In this document: piece by piece, positions 26,878 to 36,206 of the stretch
Position numbering within the stretch: position 1 is the first letter of the stretch
Layout of the letters: each line of letters opens with the position of its first letter
Made by a program: the position numbers and the translations under genes
The notes under the pieces: generated by a model
Databases searched by the model: none
What the model was told of the DNA's origin: nothing
Seen by the model: only the letters and a program-made list of their open reading frames with translations
DNA from: CAZSNT01 sp964607765
GTDB taxonomy: Bacteria; Verrucomicrobiota; Lentisphaeria; Oligosphaerales; JABHEG01
NCBI GenBank assembly: GCA_964607765.1
Contig: CAZSNT010000036.1
Span: 1 to 64,000, forward strand
DNA length: 64,000 nucleotides
Direction of reading: 5' to 3'

Positions 26878-27684
26878 CTACGCCAGAAGCTCCTTCAAGT
26901 GGGCCAGGGAGACCCGGGCGCCTTCGACTCGGTCGCCGTCCTTCTTCTCGTATTCGATGGTCCAGGCGCCCTGGTAGCCGGCCTTCTTCAGCGCGGCCAC
27001 GGCGCGGCTGAGGTCGAGCTCGCCGCAACCGAGTTCCGTGCCGCGGTACTCGCCCTGGCAGCCGGTGCCGTCCTTGAAGTGCGTGTGGAAGGTGTAGGGG
27101 GCGACCAATTCCCAGAAGCGGTAGACCGTGTCGAGGTCATGGCCCTTCCAACGGTAGTTCATGGTGTCGAGGTTGGCACCCACGTGGCTGGAACCGACCG
27201 CTTCAAAGAGTTCCACCTGCAGATCGCCGTTGTTGGTTACGTGCCCGTGGTTGTCGACGGCCAGGTAGTAGTCTTCCGCCTCAACGAAATCAGCCATGCG
27301 CTTCAGGCACTTGGCCATGGCTTCGCCCCACCGCGCTTCGGGTACTTCCGGCTTCGGGCGTCCACCTTCGGTCCGCAGTACATTGGTGCCGAGGATCCGG
27401 GCCAGGCCGCAGACGCGTTCGGCGCGTTTGACCTGCGCGGCGATCGCATCGTCGTCGAGCAGCACGAAGTCGTTCTGCAGCGACAGTGCGGAGCAGCTGA
27501 TCCCCACCGCGTCCATCTCTTTGCGCAGTGCCTCGGCTGCGGCCTCCGGATCGCCCGTGTTCTCGTCGGGCCAGACGTCGCGACACGAGATCTCGGCACA
27601 GTCGTAGCCGAGCCCCTTGATGGCGCGCAGGAACTCGCTCAACGAGTGGTTCGGGAAGTTGTAGTGAATGATGCCCAGTTTCAT
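26878..27684 (-). CDS. Sugar phosphate isomerase/epimerase-like TIM barrel
   Basis: The 268-residue protein is an xylose-isomerase-like TIM-barrel enzyme. It starts MKLGIIHYNFPNHSL and contains YYLAVDNHGHVTNNGD, VGANLDTMNYRWKG, YTFHTHFKDGTG and the C-terminal GAWTIEYEKKDGD. These supply the Glu/Asp/His ligands expected of the divalent-metal site. I took the ATG at 27684 because it has GGGAG about 8 bases upstream and starts the first beta strand. The longer frame overlaps the oxidoreductase gene. It lies between a Gfo/Idh oxidoreductase (16-base spacer) and the ABC ATPase (6-base spacer), so it probably handles the imported sugar or its oxidised product. Confidence 0.85.
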   Translation of the reverse strand: MKLGIIHYNFPNHSLSEFLRAIKGLGYDCAEISCRDVWPDENTGDPEAAAEALRKEMDAVGISCSALSLQNDFVLLDDDAIAAQVKRAERVCGLARILGTNVLRTEGGRPKPEVPEARWGEAMAKCLKRMADFVEAEDYYLAVDNHGHVTNNGDLQVELFEAVGSSHVGANLDTMNYRWKGHDLDTVYRFWELVAPYTFHTHFKDGTGCQGEYRGTELGCGELDLSRAVAALKKAGYQGAWTIEYEKKDGDRVEGARVSLAHLKELLA

Positions 27685-27700
27685 GGTGTGCTCCCAGTTC

Positions 27701-28954
27701 TCAGGCGTCCAGAACCCAACCCTCGCGATATGGCTTGCAGATGTACGGGGTCGCTTCGGGACAGTTCGGACACGTCCCGGTTTCCGGGTCGTACTCGAGC
27801 TTCTTGCCCATGCGATAGGCGACCAACGCGAGCTGGTTCTGCTCAACCAGTGTGCCGGAGTAGTCGAAGTCGGTTCGGGTCGGCTTGCCCGTCTTGCACG
27901 CCTCGATCCACTCCTCGGCGTGACCGGGGGAGGGCGGGATGAGCGTGTCGGGCGTGCGCGGCGTGTAGTGCATCATGTTGTCGTTCATCAGCAGCACACG
28001 GCTGTTGAAGTCGCAGATCAGGCAGCCTTTGTCGCCTTTGAAAAGCGCGCCGTTGCCCAACGCTTCTGCATTGAACAGTTTGGACGGCATCTCGGGCAGT
28101 TTGCCGCCGTCGTACCAGAAGACTTTGACGGGTGGGCGCCAGTCATTGGCCGGGTGTTCCCACTCGGCCGTCACCCAGCTGGGCACGCTGTCGGGATGGA
28201 ACGCGGAGCCTTCGCACCTGCAGCTGATGGGGCTGCCGAGGTCGAGCGCCCACCAGGCGATATCCATGTCATGACTGCCCATGTCACCCAACTGGCCGCT
28301 GCCGAAGTCCCAGTAGATGTTCCACGTCAGGCAGCGACTGCCGCGTTCGCGAGGCTTGACGTAGGTTTCGTTGTAGGGATGGTAGGGGGCCGGGCCGAGC
28401 CACAGGTCCCAGTGGATGTTCGGCGGTGGCGCGCCCTGGTCCGGCAGGTAGTTGTCGATGATCGGTTGGCGTTGACACCACAGGTGCACTTCGCTTGGCG
28501 TGCCGATCGCGCCGTCGTGGATCAGTTCGGACACGCGCGCCATGTTCGGGATAGTGTGGCGCTGGACGCACATCTGCGTGGCCAGTTTGTCCTTCTTCTC
28601 GAGGTATTTCCGGCGCACCACACGCGCCTCGTACACGGAGTTGCCCAGGGGTTTCTCGCAGAATACGTGCATGTCGCGGTTCATGGCCCAGACGCAGACC
28701 ATGGCATGGGTGTGATCGATGGTGGAGCAGACCACGCCGTCGATGTCCTGCTGCTGCAGGCATTCGCGGAAGTCGACGTAGGTCTTGGCGTCCGGGAACT
28801 GCTCGGAAGCCTTGGCGAGTTCCTCCTCGTTGACATCGCAGAGCGCAACGATGTTCTCGCTGCTCACCGAGTTCATGTTAGCGCGCCCGCGTCCGCCCAC
28901 GCCGATGATTGCGAGGTTCAGTTTCTCGCTCGGTGACTTGCCGGTACGGCTCAT
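27701..28954 (-). CDS. Gfo/Idh/MocA family oxidoreductase
   Basis: This 417-residue NAD(P)-dependent sugar or cyclitol oxidoreductase opens with a Rossmann motif (LAIIGVGGRGRAN from residue 14). The family EKP motif is at residues 100-102, and the conserved Asp/His region is GDMGSHDMDIAWWALDLG. The ATG at 28954 has GGAAGGAG about 8 bases upstream; the frame to 29011 is less likely. It is the first gene of the sugar-import operon and is followed at 16 bases by the isomerase. The typical job would be oxidation or epimerisation of the imported sugar. No twin-arginine signal is seen, so a cytoplasmic location is expected. Confidence 0.9.
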   Translation of the reverse strand: MSRTGKSPSEKLNLAIIGVGGRGRANMNSVSSENIVALCDVNEEELAKASEQFPDAKTYVDFRECLQQQDIDGVVCSTIDHTHAMVCVWAMNRDMHVFCEKPLGNSVYEARVVRRKYLEKKDKLATQMCVQRHTIPNMARVSELIHDGAIGTPSEVHLWCQRQPIIDNYLPDQGAPPPNIHWDLWLGPAPYHPYNETYVKPRERGSRCLTWNIYWDFGSGQLGDMGSHDMDIAWWALDLGSPISCRCEGSAFHPDSVPSWVTAEWEHPANDWRPPVKVFWYDGGKLPEMPSKLFNAEALGNGALFKGDKGCLICDFNSRVLLMNDNMMHYTPRTPDTLIPPSPGHAEEWIEACKTGKPTRTDFDYSGTLVEQNQLALVAYRMGKKLEYDPETGTCPNCPEATPYICKPYREGWVLDA

Positions 28955-29135
28955 GAACTGGCTCCTTCCGTTGTCCCGTCGTGCCTGCGGCGACGGGGAG
29001 GCGTCGCCCACTTGGTCGTCGATTTCGGGCTACAATACCGCCGGGGTCGCCGCCGGGCCAGTCATGCGTGAGACTAGACAGCGCGCATGCGGCCGGTCAG
29101 GGACGACCGGATCTCCAGCGCGTAGGCCGAGCCAC

Positions 29136-31442
29136 TCAGTCACCCACATCCACCCAGATCGGGCTGGACCAGGCGATGTGCGTGTCGTCCTGCAGCACGC
29201 GCAGGTACCACCACTCCGTCTTCGTGCACGGCAGCAGCGCCGTGTGCTGACCGCGCAGGTCGTCTTTGCCCTTGCCCGGGACGGTGGCTGCGACCTCGTT
29301 GTTGCGCAGCAGTTCCACGCGTTGGATCGACGTGGTGCCCACGACCCGCCACCGGATACGCCGCGGCGTGTCGGGTGCCGGCACGCGCAGTTGGCTGCCC
29401 ATGGCGTTCCCGTTCAGCGTGAAGTTCACGAAGATGTGCGGCCCGGTCGTGGCGTAGCAGCGTCGGTCGTGCAGCGCCTGCCACACACCGCGCCGCGTGA
29501 GATCGTTGGTCAGGACCACGCATCGTGCCTGGCCTGTGCCGGGCCGGCCGCTGTGCGTGTCCGTCGACCCGATGAAGGCGAGCCGGTGCCCCATGCCCAG
29601 CGCAGCCTGCACGCTCGCGCCCACGTCTTTGCGTGCGACACGCAGCTCCTTGTTCGGGCCGGGTACCTCGAACGAGCCGCGGTTCTGGCAGATCTCCACC
29701 ACGCGCTGGTACTTGTGATTGATCACAGACCAGTCGGCAGGGCCCCACGCCGGTTGGCCGTTGGACATGATCTGCGCGGCCTGGGTGTTGGTGTGGTGGG
29801 GAACGGTGATGGCCTCGATGCCCTGCTTGTCGAGCAGCGCCCACCACTCCGTCGTGTTGTTTTTCAGGCCGCGTGGTTGAGACGGCGCGCTGTCGAGCGG
29901 GAAGTAGGCGTTGCGGTGCCCGTGCGTCTTGGAGCTCCACTCGTAGCCCAGCAGCGCGACGAAGCTGCCCGGGGCATTGTGTCGGTTGTTCACTGCCATG
30001 ATGCGCTTCCAGCGCTCTCCCGTCGGTGAGTGATCGCTGAGGCACGCGAAGTCGAGCCCGAAGAAGCGGCGTGCGTAGTCGTGAGCCAGGTCGGGATCGC
30101 CCACACCGTCGCCCGATACCTCACAGTGCGAGTGGATGTCGCCGAAGAACACGCCGGGTTCGGACTCCGGCCGCGGCAGAATTGGGTTGCTGCTGACCTG
30201 CATCTCGTTCCAGGCGACGCGTACGCGGCTGACACCCTCGAGGGTGAACGTAGCAGGGAACGTGTGGCTGCCGCCGTCCTGTTCTGTGAATGTGTAGGCA
30301 GCCGGCAGGTCGCTTCCCGGGCAGCTCAGCTCGATCGTGCCGCGGAAATCCTGTGCGGGGTTCCCATGCCTGTCGAGTAGCGCGACCGTGACACGGCCGG
30401 GCCGGCCCTGAACAGGCCGCATCACGGCGACGCAACGCAGTTGCTCCGCTTTTCCGCCTGTGGCGTTGATGTTGATCGCGTCGGGCAGCCAGCGCGTCGC
30501 GGTTCCCTTGGCGGCTGCCACGCCGGCGCGCAGCGGACTGATCACGTTGCTGTATCGGCTCGGAACGAGTTGGGCCGTGATCAGCACGTCCCGGGTCCGG
30601 CCAAGTGGCGCGCCGTCGAGCATCGTCACGACGCAGGCGACCGGCTGCCGGATGGGTGGCCAGCTCTTCTTGCGGGGCGGCACTGTCACGCTGAACGTGG
30701 CGTCCGTGCCCGGCGCGCGTGCGGCGAACTGGCTGAAGCGGAACTCGCGTGCGGGCCGCCAGCGGTCCCAGCGCAGCGTGATGGTCCCGCCCGGTACGAG
30801 GCCACGCCGGCCGAGCGTGAATCGCACGGTGACGGGCGTCCTGGTGTTGGCGGTCAGCGGTTTGGCCGGCACGAATTCCCACGTGCCGAGCCCGGTGTCC
30901 GCATCCAACGTCTCGGTCAGCTCCACGTCATCGAACCAGGCCGTGCCGCCCGATCTCTGGATACCAATGACCAGCTGCACGTCCACGGCGCCTTCCACCT
31001 GCTTCAGCAGCCCGCCGAGCTGTCGCCAGCCGAACGTTCCAGTGAAGCTCTCCAGTGTCTGATTCAGCAGCACGGTCTGCGTCTTGTCGCGATGCAACAC
31101 CGCGACGCGGCCGGCCGTGGTCTGGTCAGCTTTCACCCACGTGCTCAGCCAGTAGCGCTTGCCCGGTTCCAGCGGGATGGCCTGCCGCCATGCCTGCACG
31201 AAACGCGTCTGCTTTTCGGGCGCCGTTCCGTGGATGCGGCCGGACGCGGCGCCGGTGTGCGCCACGGCAGTGTCGCGCGCGAACTGCACGCCCGGTGCGG
31301 TCGGCACGGGCCAGACAGCGGGCGCTTTGCCACCCTCGGCCACTGTCTCGAAGCCAGGGTTGCGGACCAGATTTTGAGCCGGCGATGCTGGGGCAAGCAG
31401 CAGGGCGGCGGTCAGACTGACGACTGCAGTTAGTATGCTCAT
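29136..31442 (-). CDS. Secreted DUF3604-type metallohydrolase-like protein
   Basis: The 768-residue protein begins with a signal peptide (MSILTAVVSLTAALLLAPASPAQ). A jelly-roll carbohydrate-binding-like domain (NLVRNPGFETVAEGG to FDDVELTET, about residues 24-185) and beta-rich spacers follow. A C-terminal PHP-like DUF3604 domain then shows the metal-binding set GVFFGDIHSHCEVSGDG, CLSDHSPTGERW, ITVPHHTN and STDTHSGRPG. The His/Asp pattern suggests a metal-dependent hydrolase, but no substrate is known for the family. Its ATG overlaps the stop of the upstream pectate-lyase-like gene by 4 bases (ATGA), so the two are translationally coupled. This makes a shared polysaccharide substrate plausible. 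Confidence 0.82.
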   Translation of the reverse strand: MSILTAVVSLTAALLLAPASPAQNLVRNPGFETVAEGGKAPAVWPVPTAPGVQFARDTAVAHTGAASGRIHGTAPEKQTRFVQAWRQAIPLEPGKRYWLSTWVKADQTTAGRVAVLHRDKTQTVLLNQTLESFTGTFGWRQLGGLLKQVEGAVDVQLVIGIQRSGGTAWFDDVELTETLDADTGLGTWEFVPAKPLTANTRTPVTVRFTLGRRGLVPGGTITLRWDRWRPAREFRFSQFAARAPGTDATFSVTVPPRKKSWPPIRQPVACVVTMLDGAPLGRTRDVLITAQLVPSRYSNVISPLRAGVAAAKGTATRWLPDAININATGGKAEQLRCVAVMRPVQGRPGRVTVALLDRHGNPAQDFRGTIELSCPGSDLPAAYTFTEQDGGSHTFPATFTLEGVSRVRVAWNEMQVSSNPILPRPESEPGVFFGDIHSHCEVSGDGVGDPDLAHDYARRFFGLDFACLSDHSPTGERWKRIMAVNNRHNAPGSFVALLGYEWSSKTHGHRNAYFPLDSAPSQPRGLKNNTTEWWALLDKQGIEAITVPHHTNTQAAQIMSNGQPAWGPADWSVINHKYQRVVEICQNRGSFEVPGPNKELRVARKDVGASVQAALGMGHRLAFIGSTDTHSGRPGTGQARCVVLTNDLTRRGVWQALHDRRCYATTGPHIFVNFTLNGNAMGSQLRVPAPDTPRRIRWRVVGTTSIQRVELLRNNEVAATVPGKGKDDLRGQHTALLPCTKTEWWYLRVLQDDTHIAWSSPIWVDVGD

Positions 31443-34018
31443 TGCGATTCCTCAGGTGCTGCACTCGACGCCAGAAACCGGATCTCGCTGAGTGCATTGT
31501 TCGGGAAGCCCGAGAACAGGAAACGGACATAGCGGCACCGCGTCACGGGCAGGTACAGACTGGAGATCCGGCCGTCTCCGCCCGCGCCGGGCAGCGTCTC
31601 GGAGTGCAGCGTACCACCCACCTGCACGGCGGAAAAGCCCCAGATCGGTTCGTCGTTCACCACGCTGATCCATGCGTCGGGATCCGTGGCGGTCTGGACC
31701 TCGAGCCGGAATCCGCGCGTTGGGATCCTGTCCTTCCACACCAAATCGATGCGTTGAAGTCGGTCAACGGTCCGCTCAAGCTCGAACTGCGCCATCGACT
31801 CGAGCCAGTTGTAGAGATTCGGCGCGGTCGTATCCAGGTTGCCGTCCACGAGTGTGCTGCCGGCCTGGACGTGTTCAGGCTGTGCCAAAGCGTCGCTCAT
31901 GACGCTCCGGCCGAAGTTGGCGTAGACGGCCCGCTGCTCCTCGCGGTAGGCCTTGGCGACCTGCCACGTGGACAGGCTGTTCGCCTTCTGCCGTTCGAGA
32001 GCACGGCTGTCGCGCAGGCGCCCTTCGCCGCCGCCAAGGGCTGCGAACTTGCGGTACAGGTCCTGTCGGACCGCGCCGGGGAGCACGACCGCTCTGGCAA
32101 CCGGAACAAGCTCTGACGGCCGGCCCGGCTCCGGTACGTGGACCACGACCGGGGCGCTTGTGGTGACCTCGCCGCGCGAGTTGGTCAGACGCGCACGCAG
32201 GAACGCGGTTCCGGTCCAGGTCGGTTTCACGGCGAAAGCCAGACGGCGTCGTGTGTCTGCGATACGGCGGAAATCGTCCCATTGGTTCCGGGTACCGACG
32301 AACAGTTCGACACGGCTGATGTGGCGTTTGGCCAGTTCTTCGGGCACAGTCAGGCGTACGGGGATGGGGGTTGCCGCGCTGAACACGCTGTGGGGCGCCG
32401 GCTCGGCGATCGCGATGTTGGAGTGACGACTGATCGCCTCGAACCGTTGGCTCTCGGCATGGAGCCAGTCCGGCAGCGTGCCGAGGCGTTGCGCCAGCTG
32501 CGCTTCGAACAGCGAGTCTGGAGCGACAGGCTGCCCGGGGCTTTCCCAGGCAATGACGTCCGTGTCAATGTCCGCAACCGTGACAGGAACACCGTGCAGT
32601 CCCGCGATGATGGGGGGCATGAAGTAGCCGTAGCGCTTACCCTCCGGCCAGAAATCCACGTCGCCCGGCCGGGTGGCCACCCAGTTCCAGAAACAGAGCT
32701 TCTTGCCATGGTGCGGTGTGAATGTGGCGCCGCCGCCACGGGTCTGGAATCCGCCCTCGTTCCGATCGTACAGCGTGGCCCGGGCCCAGCCGCAGTGCGC
32801 TTCCATGTTCTTATACTGCACGCAGCGCAGGAACACCGTGTTGGCCGCTGCCCCGCTCACACCCAGGCCGTGATGCGAGTCTGTGAACTCGCGGACGTAG
32901 GCGCACAGGATGCCGTAGGAGTTGCGGACGGCGATGGAGAAGTGTCCCGGATTGTCCTCGAGCAGGATGTTGGCGAACGTACAGAATCCGCTGCGCCAGG
33001 CGCTGATCGCAGAGCTGTACTGCCGAATGCGCAGGTCGCGCGCCCAGCAGTCGAAGGCGTCCTCGAACGCGAGCATTCGGTAGTCCTCCCCGAAGTGGGG
33101 GCCGTTGTGGTGCTTGAAAGTGCCCCGATGATTGCCGGTCAGCGTCAGCCCCTCGATGCCGACTTCCCTGACGACGTGATCCACGCTCCACAGCGAGATG
33201 TTGTCGAGGTGCGGCAGGTCGAGATGGATGGGCTCGGCGAACGTCACTCGATTCCCGTCCACTGCAGCAATCCGGTGGATCTCGAACATGTAGTCGTTCC
33301 TGCCGCCATGCCGGGCTTTGGGCCCTTCCGGTACGGTGTGCGGCGCGAAGTAATCTGCGCCTTTGGGCAGGTTGACATTGAGGTCCGCGTCCACGTTGAC
33401 CACCATGCCGGGCCGCAGCTTTGCTGCGTTCTCGACAAAGACTGAGAAACCGTCTTCGGAGGCGTTCCCCGACAGCTTTGCCACGACTGTGCCGCCGCGC
33501 CAATAGTAGTCGCGCGGCCGATCGGAGCGTACACTGACGAGTGCTTGCCCGAGGGTTCCCGGCTCGGCGAAGAACAGATCGGTGTGGGGTGCTCCCGCGC
33601 CCTGAATCACCAGATCGCTGCGCCGGATCAGGATCGGGGGCTTACCCAGATCCCCCGGCTCGTTCAGCCTGAACCGCCCCGCCGGGAACGTGATCCGCGC
33701 CGGACCGTTGCAGGCGTGGGCGTCTGCCAGCGCGCCGAGGAGCGCATCCCGGTCCGACTTGCCGTCGTCCGGCACGGCTCCGTAGCGGATCACATCGAAG
33801 GTCGTGTGCGTGTCAGCCGTGACGTCGGGCAGCGGCGCCCGGCATTCGCGGTAGCCTGCGTGGGAGTAGTCGGGCAGAACGGCCGCCGTTCCGGGGCGCC
33901 CTGAGGCATACTCCGCGAAGAGCGCGCTGTCGACAGCGCGGTCGGCGATGCGGCAGCCCGATGTCAGGAACGCGAGGCCTGCGATTGCGGAACCCAGGAA
34001 TGAACGTGTTCGTGTCAT
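31439..34018 (-). CDS. Pectate-lyase-like beta-helix lipoprotein (DUF4955 type)
   Basis: The 859-residue product has a lipobox at FLTSGC (about residue 22), so it is a lipid-anchored exoprotein. FDVIRYGAVPDDGKSDRDAL followed by ITFPAGRFRL is the classic start of a pectate-lyase superfamily right-handed beta-helix. The central part (EGLTLTGNHRGTF, WARDLRIRQYSSAIS, TSDSHHGLG-like) fits the DUF4955 region found in PVC polysaccharide-degrading proteins. The C-terminal 130 residues (VDGNLDTTAPNLYNWLE to CRYVRFLFSGFPNNALSEIRF) look like an F5/8 type C sugar-binding domain. Substrate is not known. The gene overlaps the DUF3604 gene by 4 bases. Confidence 0.8.
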   Translation of the reverse strand: MTRTRSFLGSAIAGLAFLTSGCRIADRAVDSALFAEYASGRPGTAAVLPDYSHAGYRECRAPLPDVTADTHTTFDVIRYGAVPDDGKSDRDALLGALADAHACNGPARITFPAGRFRLNEPGDLGKPPILIRRSDLVIQGAGAPHTDLFFAEPGTLGQALVSVRSDRPRDYYWRGGTVVAKLSGNASEDGFSVFVENAAKLRPGMVVNVDADLNVNLPKGADYFAPHTVPEGPKARHGGRNDYMFEIHRIAAVDGNRVTFAEPIHLDLPHLDNISLWSVDHVVREVGIEGLTLTGNHRGTFKHHNGPHFGEDYRMLAFEDAFDCWARDLRIRQYSSAISAWRSGFCTFANILLEDNPGHFSIAVRNSYGILCAYVREFTDSHHGLGVSGAAANTVFLRCVQYKNMEAHCGWARATLYDRNEGGFQTRGGGATFTPHHGKKLCFWNWVATRPGDVDFWPEGKRYGYFMPPIIAGLHGVPVTVADIDTDVIAWESPGQPVAPDSLFEAQLAQRLGTLPDWLHAESQRFEAISRHSNIAIAEPAPHSVFSAATPIPVRLTVPEELAKRHISRVELFVGTRNQWDDFRRIADTRRRLAFAVKPTWTGTAFLRARLTNSRGEVTTSAPVVVHVPEPGRPSELVPVARAVVLPGAVRQDLYRKFAALGGGEGRLRDSRALERQKANSLSTWQVAKAYREEQRAVYANFGRSVMSDALAQPEHVQAGSTLVDGNLDTTAPNLYNWLESMAQFELERTVDRLQRIDLVWKDRIPTRGFRLEVQTATDPDAWISVVNDEPIWGFSAVQVGGTLHSETLPGAGGDGRISSLYLPVTRCRYVRFLFSGFPNNALSEIRFLASSAAPEESQ

Positions 34019-34557
34019 GTGTGAGATCCCTATTCCAAACGACCGCCAGGCGAGATGCCGGGCGTCCTTTCGTGCGCGTCAATGCTGCGATCCGACCGAC
34101 CACCAGCGGTCCGATCCCTACGCTATAGCGCGCCCGCGTTCTCAGCAATCTGGCAGCGCGCGAATCCGCCATTGACCGATCAGTCAGGAGCGCCGGGCTA
34201 CGGGGGGGCGTGACCGTGACCGCGTCCACACCGCCGGGAGACCAAGCCAGTGCCAGTCCTCGCGTAGCGCGACGCGCCGCGGTTGCGTGTTTTCCGGTCG
34301 TTGCGTGCGGTCTTCCGGCCGTAGCGCTGTCTGGTGAGTGCGTTCGGGCAGTTGGAGTCGGCACGGCCTGTGCCCGGCGGTGTTCTGGTACAGGGCGGGA
34401 GGTGAGCCACGGATGCCGGAAGGGGTTCTCCACGGATGGCAGAGCCGGCCCACAGATGTCTGGGCAGCGGATGTGGCGTGTCTGGGCCGTGCGCTTGTTC
34501 AGAGCGCCGGGACTGATCCGTCCGACCTGTCCGACTCGTCCGATTCTGACGAGAGTC
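34019..34557. other. Repeat-bearing intergenic region
   Basis: This 539-base spacer lies between two reverse-strand genes and has no recognisable gene. An inverted copy of the family C repeat (CCACGGATGCCGG and CCACGGATGGCAGAGCCGG) lies at 34404-34458. A short CGCCGGGCTACGGGGG motif near 34190 resembles part of the 68-bp unit seen at 9.1-9.4 kb. The promoter of the pectate-lyase-like gene should lie at its left end but could not be assigned. Confidence 0.6.
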
Positions 34558-36051
34558 TCAGTCGGTGTATCCGGGGCGGTCGAGAACGTAGGCGTCGTGG
34601 TCCTGGAAAAGCAGCTCGGCATCCGGGTCGTCGAGGTAGGACATGTCGAGCTTGGGGTAGGGCTTCCAGTCCAGTTTGCCGTCGACCTCCACAACTGCGT
34701 CGGCCGGTCCATTGTCGCGCACGTGCTCGAGCAGGATCTGTCTCATTCGCGCCTTGTCCTTGGCCGCAAGCCGCAGTCCTGCCCTGTTTCTGGTCTCGTT
34801 CGGGTCGTTGACTCGGTCGAAGAGGAATTCCCGGGCATCCGCGATCGAGTAGAAGTACTTCCATCTCGGCCCGACGACCATGTAGATGCCCTTCTCTTGC
34901 TTGCCGTGCTGCGAGAACACATACTCCCGGTCCGCGGCGCCTGCCGCGACATCGGCCAGGTCGATTCCGTCCAGGTTGGCATCGGCTGCGTCCGCGCCTG
35001 CCGCGTTGGCGCAGGTCGGGAACACGTCCACCAGATTGACCGGGGTGTTGCACACCAGGCCGACGGGGAACCGCCCGGGCAGCCGCGCGAGCAGTGGCAC
35101 GCGTGAGGAGGGATCGTGCATTGAGCGTTTGCCGAAGCAGTTGAAATCGCCCAGGTACTCGCCGTGGTCGGAGGTGAACACGATGAGTGTGTTGTCGAGC
35201 TGGTCCGTCTTCTCGAGCATTTCCAGCATGCGCCCTATCTGGTAATCGACGAAGGAGATCGTGGCGTAGTAGTACGCTTTGATGCCGCGGACCAGGTTCC
35301 GATCGATGCCCTGATCGCGGTACTTGTACCTGTTCTGGTGCCGGTTGATCCAGGTCATCAGGCTCTCCGAATCGGGCGGCACGTTGGGCAGGGGCATGAA
35401 TGGGGCGCGGTAGAGCTTGTGCCACGGTTTGGGCGGCGCGCAGGGCGGGTGCGGGTGGATGAAGCTGGAGAACAGGAACCAGGGCTTGTCGTCGCTCGCC
35501 TGGTCCTGAATGAACTCGACGGAGCGATCGCCGATCCATTGGCTGGGATGGTCCTTTTCGCCGTGCAGGGAGACCTGCGGCGTGTAGTACATCTCGCCGC
35601 GTGTGCCGTGCGGTTCGTCGTAATCGTAGCCGTTGTCGCGCAGCCAGCGCACGTAGTCGTCAATTTCGGGCTTGGAACATCCTTCCTCCTGCAGGAGCCT
35701 GGCATCGAAGCCGCGGAGCGCGGCCCGTTCCGGCGTGAAGTGGCATTTGCCTATGCCCTGGGTGCGGTACCCGGCTCGCCCCAGCACGGCGGGCAGCGCC
35801 TGCCCGTTGTCGTCCGGCATGCGCCCGTTGGTTGCCAGCCCGGATTCGCCGACGTACTGGCCGTAGTGCATGCACCAGCGTGCGGGGACACAGACGGGGC
35901 AGGGGGAGTAGGCGCTCTCGAATGCGGTTCCTTCCCGGGCCAGCCGGTCCAGGTTCGGTGTCCGGATCACAGGGTTGCCGAGCGCGCGGATTGTGTCAGC
36001 GCGTTGCATGTCCGTGAAAATGAGGAGGATGTTGGGCTGTTTCGCTGGCAT
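34558..36051 (-). CDS. Sulfatase (formylglycine-dependent)
   Basis: The 497-residue protein is an S1-type sulfatase that would remove sulfate esters from carbohydrates. The N-terminal metal site starts NILLIFTDMQRAD, and the CxPxR maturation motif is CVPARW, with Cys54 as the formylglycine precursor. Further marks are GIGKCHFTP, LDNTLIVFTSDHGEYLGD, which is typical of the second metal-ligand region, and a C-terminal VNDPNETRN block. No signal peptide is evident from the chosen ATG at 36051. The longer frame to 36210 overlaps the kinase gene and is not supported. An anaerobic or aerobic maturase must be encoded elsewhere, since none is seen here. Confidence 0.9.
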   Translation of the reverse strand: MPAKQPNILLIFTDMQRADTIRALGNPVIRTPNLDRLAREGTAFESAYSPCPVCVPARWCMHYGQYVGESGLATNGRMPDDNGQALPAVLGRAGYRTQGIGKCHFTPERAALRGFDARLLQEEGCSKPEIDDYVRWLRDNGYDYDEPHGTRGEMYYTPQVSLHGEKDHPSQWIGDRSVEFIQDQASDDKPWFLFSSFIHPHPPCAPPKPWHKLYRAPFMPLPNVPPDSESLMTWINRHQNRYKYRDQGIDRNLVRGIKAYYYATISFVDYQIGRMLEMLEKTDQLDNTLIVFTSDHGEYLGDFNCFGKRSMHDPSSRVPLLARLPGRFPVGLVCNTPVNLVDVFPTCANAAGADAADANLDGIDLADVAAGAADREYVFSQHGKQEKGIYMVVGPRWKYFYSIADAREFLFDRVNDPNETRNRAGLRLAAKDKARMRQILLEHVRDNGPADAVVEVDGKLDWKPYPKLDMSYLDDPDAELLFQDHDAYVLDRPGYTD

Positions 36052-36161
36052 GGGTGTGGGGTCCCTGTGTGTCTGCGGGTGCGCTCTGTTGTCTGTTGTT
36101 GGCAAAGTCCGTACTATGTGCCCTCGACGCGGCGGCGGCCAGCCAGCACGCAGAATGGCTC

Positions 36162-36182
36162 CCCACGACGCGAGGTCGTGGG
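36162..36182. repeat. CCCACGAC/GTCGTGGG hairpin, single copy
   Basis: A perfect 8-bp stem around GCGAG lies in the 155-base spacer between the kinase and sulfatase genes. It is identical to the units at 17.4-17.6 and 58.2-58.4 kb and is extended by one further C-G pair on each side. It may act as a terminator for the kinase gene, which ends at 36207. Confidence 0.8.
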
Positions 36183-36206
36183 GGTCCAGCGTTACTGGCG
36201 GACTGC